The translations under genes were made by a program, and so were the position numbers. A stretch of DNA of 64,000 nt, from the NCBI GenBank assembly GCA_963930655.1, contig OZ005617.1, positions 15,032,068 through 15,096,067 of the forward strand. The letters run 5' to 3'. Of this stretch, positions 58,359 through 64,000 are shown in pieces (the stretch's first letter is position 1; each line of letters begins with the position of its first letter). A model generated the notes under the pieces. It was not told where the DNA came from. It did not search any database and was given only the letters and a program-made list of their open reading frames with translations. The stretch comes from Myrica gale (taxonomy: Eukaryota; Streptophyta; Magnoliopsida; Fagales; Myricaceae).

Positions 58359-59133
58359 GATCCAACCGCGAGCTTGACTTGGTTGAGGTCAGCTTCGATC
58401 AATTGCTACTACCATCGACGACCGGTTCGGTCGAGCTGACCACCATACAACTCCTAGCATTTAAGCCGGTGGTATTGACTATCCCTTGATTCATTCAAAA
58501 GAGTCGGTGTACAGCCCTAGCTTCTCTTCTCAATTGTTTTTGGGAGTTCCGTAGGTTCTCTTTTGTCTAATGGGGTTGAATTTGTGGAGCTTCTTTATTG
58601 CAATAATATTGCTCCATTTACCTACTTGAAAAAGAGGTGACATAAGTAACAATTTGGATTGTAGGTCGTCTATCTTTTTCAGAGTTTACTGTTGTGTTGT
58701 GCCTTTTATTGCATTCAAGCTGGTTAGGTCTGTCTTCACTCTCAGAAACAGGAAAGACCCACCCAATGTTAAAATACAGATCATATTCTACGCCATAAAT
58801 TTTTTTTCTTAAAAAAAAGGAACATAATTTGACCCTTTATGAAACTATAACTTGGCCTAAAAATAAAGTATAATTAAACTTTAGTAGTTTTAAAAAAAAT
58901 AAAAAAATTTGAGGAAATCTGTTCCACCCGATCCTAGTGTATCGAGGTCGAATAAATTTAGTCCAGTTGAAAAAAAAAGTTGAGTTTTATTTAATTAAAA
59001 CTATAGAGTACCTATGGTAAGAATTATATATTATTATTATTAAAATATAATTGATCGTCCTAGTCGTGTGATCTCTTTAAATTATTTTTTTCTTTTATTG
59101 CTTTTTTTTGTAGTGTACGTTTTAGGAAATGGT
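58359..59133. other. Spacer, nothing recognised
   Basis: AT-rich sequence after the TRIM. No gene, RNA or paired repeat end supported. Confidence 0.5.
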
Positions 59134-59300
59134 CCTTCCATCAGTCTGTCGTTTATATGCTTAACGGCACATGAAGCGGTCGACCGAGTATATGTATTAA
59201 AAGTGAGCGATTGACCGTTATATGAGGCGGTCGACCAGGTCAAAATTGCTGACGTGTCAGAGAGCTCCGTTAAGTATATGGACGGCGGACTGACAGAAAG
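59134..59300. mobile_element. Small fold-back element with GGTCGACC palindromes
   Basis: 34-bp imperfect inverted arms at 59134-59167 (CCTTCCATCAGTCTGTCGTT...) and 59267-59300 (...GGACGGCGGACTGACAGAAAG). The 99-bp loop carries CGGTCGACCG (59177), GCGATTGACCG (59207) and CGGTCGACC (59228). No TSD identified; the true ends may lie further out. Confidence 0.55.
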
Positions 59301-62077
59301 ACTATTTTGTTCAACAATAAAAACTCAAAAATTAACAATTTAAAAGTTGAAACTAAATGTCTAAAATAAAAAAGTTTCTTAAAAAATAGAGACTAAAAAA
59401 TGAATTTTCGTTAAAAATAAGAAGATCAGCGTTACGTCATGATGACCTGAGACTACTCACTCGAGTCACTCCTCTTGCAACCCCAGATTTTGGTCTTCCC
59501 TAGAAGAAACACGTCAAAATGCCATCCAACATTACCATAAGGGACAGATAGCCTGCCGGCATATTTGTTCATTTCGGCAAATGTTTTTGTGCAATTGCCT
59601 TTAGCCACCTAATTTATGAATTTAATTTGCTTTTTTTAAAAAAACAATTAATTATTATCCATAAATTAGAGAAATTCCATAAGAGTGACAGAGATTGAAG
59701 TTTCTTCAAATCATATTAACCCTTTAAAGTAAAATTAGCCAACCTTAGAAAATAGAATGTATTGGAAGGGCTAGTTGGACATTTCCTTTTCTTTCTTTTT
59801 TTTAAGATCATATATACTGTATCCAATCACGTCGAGCAAAGGTAACCCCCATCAAATCACATTTATTAAATTTCTTATTAAAGCTCGGAGCCTAGCAGTC
59901 TGTATTATAATTCTTCTAGTTATGGTACCCCTTGGCATGGGAACCTTTTCTCTCATACATAAATCAGTGGATAAACAAACAATGGGTTTAGTGCAGTTTT
60001 TGGCTCATTAATTATGGCCCTAATTTTATTTTGATTTGGTCATATGCTTTGGCAAAATACGCGAGTTTATGGAGAGATGTGGGGGGTATATATTATATAA
60101 ACGGCCACCCACACTTGCACTGTTGGGTTGACCTACCCCAACTATTACTGCAATTTTTTTGGGCGGGTCTTTATGATTCGACATATGCTGCTACAATTAG
60201 GTGATCTTGCTACACTTTTTTGACGCATGGCACTTGGCCAAACCTCAATAAAATTAGCAAGTGGCTGCATCTTGTGACGGTGGACTCTTTTTTATTTTTA
60301 TTTTAATATTGAGAGAATATACGTGCTATCAAGATTTTTCTTTTTCTTTTAATTTGTTGTTTGAATCATAGTCTGAATTGGACACATTACGCCGATCTTT
60401 TAATTAAAAAAATTAAACATATGTATTTAAGTTCAATTATATTATATTATTAACTACTGATTTTTTTTCTAAGGTGTGACAACCTTGTTATACTCTCACT
60501 TGTATACATTTAATATTTTTATTTTTATTTTTATTTTTATTTTTATTTTTATTTTTATTACTTTTCAATCGGCAAGAGGAGTTGGGTGGGAGTACTTTCT
60601 CTCATGAAATTGTAAGCGCGTGGAAAGGGTCATTAGTCAATGAAGTTTGACTTGGAAGGACTTGAACTTTAGTTGATGTTTGTGATTAGTGCAAAGCTCG
60701 TATCCAACTGCGTTTGAGGATGGGAAAAGAAGAGTAATTAATAAGCTACGTGAGACCAATGAATGTAGTTCATCATTTTGGTTTGGCCTAATTGGCTTCA
60801 AAGTCAAAGTACTATGCATGTTTTTTAGTCATAAATTATTAATCCGAGCCTTAATTGTTGGGTAATCTGCTGCCCTTTCTAATGACCAAGTCATTTTATT
60901 CATCAACCGCAGCTATTTTGTGACAAAAGTTAACCCTATAGACCACTTTTTTTCCTGTCTTGCGCTAACCCTATGAAGCATTTGAACCAATAGTTAAATC
61001 TATATATAAAAAATTCATATTCTTTTCTCTTTTTTTTGGAACTTTTTCTTTGGTGTGAAGAAAATCTTGTATAATGGGCCCACACAGAGTGATATCTACC
61101 TAAAGTACAAGCAAATATTGAAGAGGCTAATACAGGAACCTACCACCCACGACCTTCAACTTAAGTCACGGATTTGATTCCAAAGTAAATCGAACACATC
61201 ATTGTAAGTCTAACCACATAGTCTCAAGCGACTCTTTTTACCAAGCTAGCTACATGAGAGATGGGTCTCGGATGAGGATCCTTATAATTTGTTATCCGAA
61301 TGGTATGTTGTTCATAATAATAGATAAACTCTACACTATTTAATACTGTTCCGATAAAATGTTAGACAGTATGAATTCTATAATATAGAAGTTCACTTAT
61401 TGTCTTTATTTTTTTTTCAATTATATAATACAATTCTAACGGTAAATTATAGGAAATACGTGGATCAACTTTCCTTGAATTTTCCCTGCAGAGTGACAAG
61501 CTTTAATGCTATATCGCTTGTACTAAAATAAACTAAACGTCATTGACTTTTGACTAATTATTGCTTAGAAAAAAAGACTTTTGACTAATTACTTTTCATT
61601 TTTCTTGAATTACGAAGAGTTTTATTTTCCTTTTACTTTTAGGTATGCCACGACTGTACTCGTCTCAATCAGTTGAAACTGTGACCATGTTACCTTGTCG
61701 TGGAAGCCTTTAGTAACAAAAATTGACTCATGTTTACCTCTCGAGGGATCCCAACTTAACTGTTAAGCAGGTTTTAAAAAAGTGAACGAAGAAATGCACT
61801 CTTTTTTTTTTCCACTCTAAGCAAATGAATTTATTCAAATACCTAGGATGTTATAAAGAAAGGAGATGAAATCCAAACCCTTCATACACATCCATTCCTT
61901 GCAATTTCACCAAAAGGTGGTATTTGCCTCCTAAATATTTGGTCATCTTAAAATTTTGACATAATAAAATTACTACAATAAACATAAAAATTCATTCAAG
62001 TCATCTATCTTTTTGTTTTTTCACAAATTCTAATTGTAATAACCCAGTTTTTTTTTAAAAAAAAACAAAAGAGGTGC
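59301..62077. other. AT-rich spacer, nothing recognised
   Basis: No coding segment is supported. A hexanucleotide run lies at 60515-60557. Partial MITE-like phrases (AAAATTTTGACATAATAAAA) occur near 61950. Confidence 0.5.
60515..60557. repeat. (ATTTTT)n microsatellite
   Basis: About seven perfect copies of ATTTTT. Confidence 0.9.
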
Positions 62078-62160
62078 GAGAGAGATTCGAACTGGGGGCT
62101 TGAGAGAGGAGAGAGGCGTGCAGCTCATGACCACTGAGGCGCATGGCGCTTTTATTCAGT
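62078..62160 (-). other. tRNA-like / SINE-like segment
   Basis: On the minus strand, GCGCCTCAGTGGTCATGAGC resembles an A box region and CCAGTTCGAATCTC a B box, spaced about as in tRNA-derived SINE heads. An A/T-run follows at 62050-62065. There is no acceptor-stem pairing, so it is not a tRNA gene. It may instead be part of a decayed LTR. Confidence 0.3.
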
Positions 62161-62620
62161 TTAATGAAGTCTTTATTTACTTAAACTTCTTTTCGCCATA
62201 ATTTATTTTAATGAAACCTTGCGTTTTGAATCTTCTTCTTTCTTAGCCCTAGCTTTTCGAATTTGGCAGCGGTTTCATGTCTGTTCACCGACCAGCCGCC
62301 TCTCTCTCATAAACCACTCTCTCTCTCTCTTCATTTTCTCTCCCGTTACACCTCTTTTTGCCTAGAGAGAGTTTGTAAAAAGTTGGTGAAAATTTTAAGA
62401 ATGTTTTGATTCTATAATGATTTTTATTAAAAAGTAAAGAGAAGGAAGATTTGATGAAACTTTTTAATCAAAACATAGTAGAGTTTGTTAAAAAGTATAG
62501 ATATAAAAGATTTGATATAATTTTCTTTTTAATACAAAATTATTGAAGTTGGTATGAAAATGTGTTGTAATTTGTGTGAAATTTTTAAAATTTTGATATT
62601 TAATGGTAAAAATTATCTTA

Positions 62621-62756
62621 GGCTCTGTTTGTGTAATAAAATTTTAGTCATCTAAAATTTTATCATCATTACAAAACACTCTCTCTCCTCACTTTTTCAT
62701 CAACCTCAATACTTAAAATTTTAACAGCCCTAAAATTTTACTTCTCAAACACAGCC
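62621..62756. mobile_element. Harbinger-like MITE (family 1), clearest copy
   Basis: 136 bp with ends GGCTCTGTTTGTGTAATAAA and TTTTACTTCTCAAACACAGCC and a perfect TTA TSD (62618-62620, 62757-62759), the PIF/Harbinger target preference. This copy anchors the assignment of the other family 1 members. Confidence 0.85.
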
Positions 62757-62843
62757 TTAATAAGTTAGAAAATTTTTCATTACTAAAGATCACCTTAGAG
62801 TGAGAGGGAGACCTAAAACCTTTGCTCTTGGATTAGAAACTGA

Positions 62844-63032
62844 GAGGCAGTTCGGTTACAAAGTTTTTTCAGGATTTTTTTGAATTCTCAGAATACAAAA
62901 AATTCTACAACCAAACATCATTTTTAACACCACATAAATATAATTACAATACGCATACCAATAAAGTTAACATCATCTAAAAATTCTCAAAACACAAAAA
63001 ATCATCACAAAACACACTAATCAAACAGCCTC
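62844..63032. mobile_element. MITE family 2, second copy
   Basis: 189 bp, GAGGCAGTTCGGTTACAAAG to CTAATCAAACAGCCTC. It is the reverse complement of the element at 14841-15020 over the core (CATACCAATAAAGTTAACATC; CACCACATAAATATAATTAC). TSD not clear. Confidence 0.8.
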
Positions 63033-63469
63033 TAAGCAATCAACCGCTACGCCATATAACCTTTCTACCTATTCTTAGTAACTTAATTGCATACCATTTG
63101 CAGCCTGTCTAGGCCATAATTCCAAACCCTAGAGTACATCATACCTTCTCTAGGTACGATGTACTTCAATTCTTGAAGCTCATGATGTCTTGTCTCCTCC
63201 AAAAGCATATACACCTATTTTACCTTTCCAAGTGACATATCTCTTTGCCAAAAGAAGATGGGGAAAAAGCAATAAAGTTATTACTGCCGATGGTGCGTGG
63301 GTTGAATTGACTTCTTTTGTAATATTCTTTCTATTTGAATCCAATGGTTAATTACGTAGAAAAAAAAAGAATCCAATGGTTAATTGGAGAGGCACAAACA
63401 AACCGAGAATTAAATATTAAAAAATACGAATGTATCATTACACATTGATCATTTAATTTTGGGTAAAAA

Positions 63470-64000
63470 TTTGGGTTAATGACCTTTTTAGTCCCTGGAT
63501 TTTGGGTCAAAGTTCATTTTGATCCCTAGGTTTCATTTTTGTTCAAAACAGTCCCTAAGTTATTTACGTTTGTCGATTTACTCCTGCCGTTCAATTCCGT
63601 CACTCCCGTACCCAGTCACCTAACGATTTGACACCTCACACCCAATAATAACGTGACACGTGTTATTTTATTTTTAAAAAAAAAACTCACCGACTAAACG
63701 ACAGCCACTTCGGCGCCGCACTTAATAAAATTCTTTAACCCAAAAATTTGAAAAGAAAACTCAGAAGGAAGACCCGACCATTTAGCCCGTGGTTTCCCCA
63801 AATCTAACCCCCCCCGTAATCGCAACTCTCGTTCTCCAACCTTATTTGGGGAAGAAAATCAAAGAATAACAAGAATAAAGGAAAATTCATTATAAACAAA
63901 ATTGAGTATTCAATCGTACATTAAAATATTGTTGTTTTTATCCAACACTCTGGTTTCCTGTGTTCGACGTTGAGGAGGATTGGCGCACCGTGCAAGCGAC
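63470..64000. mobile_element. Possible MULE-type terminus running out of the window
   Basis: GGGTTAATGACCTTTTTAGT followed by CCCTGGATTTTGGGTCAAAG matches the common plant repeat-end style in which '(T)TTAGTCCCT' phrases occur in long TIRs. The other end would lie beyond the window. No gene is seen in the last 500 bp. Confidence 0.4.

Noticed and set aside
62078..62160. tRNA gene
   Set aside because: A- and B-box-like phrases exist but no cloverleaf or acceptor stem; kept only as a low-confidence SINE-like segment.

Overview
The window is nuclear DNA of a eudicot, most likely a woody species. Genes are intron-rich with GT-AG introns, flanks are AT-rich, and plant-specific repeats are everywhere: a chromodomain Ty3 element, Ty1/copia, L1-type LINEs, CACTA, hAT, MULE, PIF/Harbinger-like MITEs and a TRIM. 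The species cannot be named from sequence alone. All positions, repeat boundaries and target-site duplications (TSDs) were read by eye, not computed.

Only two genes look intact. One is a plus-strand UBC13-type ubiquitin-conjugating enzyme (UBC35/36 class), with 8 coding exons at 42640-48484 that sum exactly to 153 aa. The other is a minus-strand TTL gene (TPR plus thioredoxin-like), with 7 coding exons at 55320-52058 that sum to 706 aa. They are convergent, with about 3.6 kb of repeat-poor sequence between their stop codons. No functional link between them is implied.

Left part (1-20.3 kb): a decayed Ty3 chromovirus (732-5959, both LTRs, TSD GAGTC) lies next to a tandem segmental duplication (unit A 6425-13827, unit B 13828 to about 20300). 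Each unit carries one BCS1/AATP1-like AAA-ATPase pseudogene. The paralogues act as mutual empty-site controls. Unit A gained a LINE, an hAT inside that LINE, and a second hAT downstream. Unit B gained a MITE in exon 1, a poly(A) retroposon and a MITE in the intron, and an hAT in exon 2.

Middle (20.5-42 kb): a long-TIR MULE-like element and MITEs precede a nested complex. An L1-type LINE (minus strand, about 41990-36440) is split by a 3975-bp solo LTR (TSD CTCAA). It is joined in frame, without a poly(A) tail, to a 5'-truncated copia element (minus strand). The copia RT is split by a 1233-bp solo LTR, and its 3' LTR (23872-31408) is split by a 6913-bp CACTA element (TSD TCA). The CACTA contains its own hAT and the 3' part of another LTR retroelement.

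Right part (55.3-64 kb): the TTL promoter region, MITEs, a complete 400-bp TRIM (57954-58353, TSD AAGAC), a fold-back element with GGTCGACC palindromes, and at the edge what looks like a MULE terminus. No new enzymatic system was found. The points of interest are nesting order, cross-element shared motifs, the LINE/copia junction, and the CACTA element carrying retroelement sequence.
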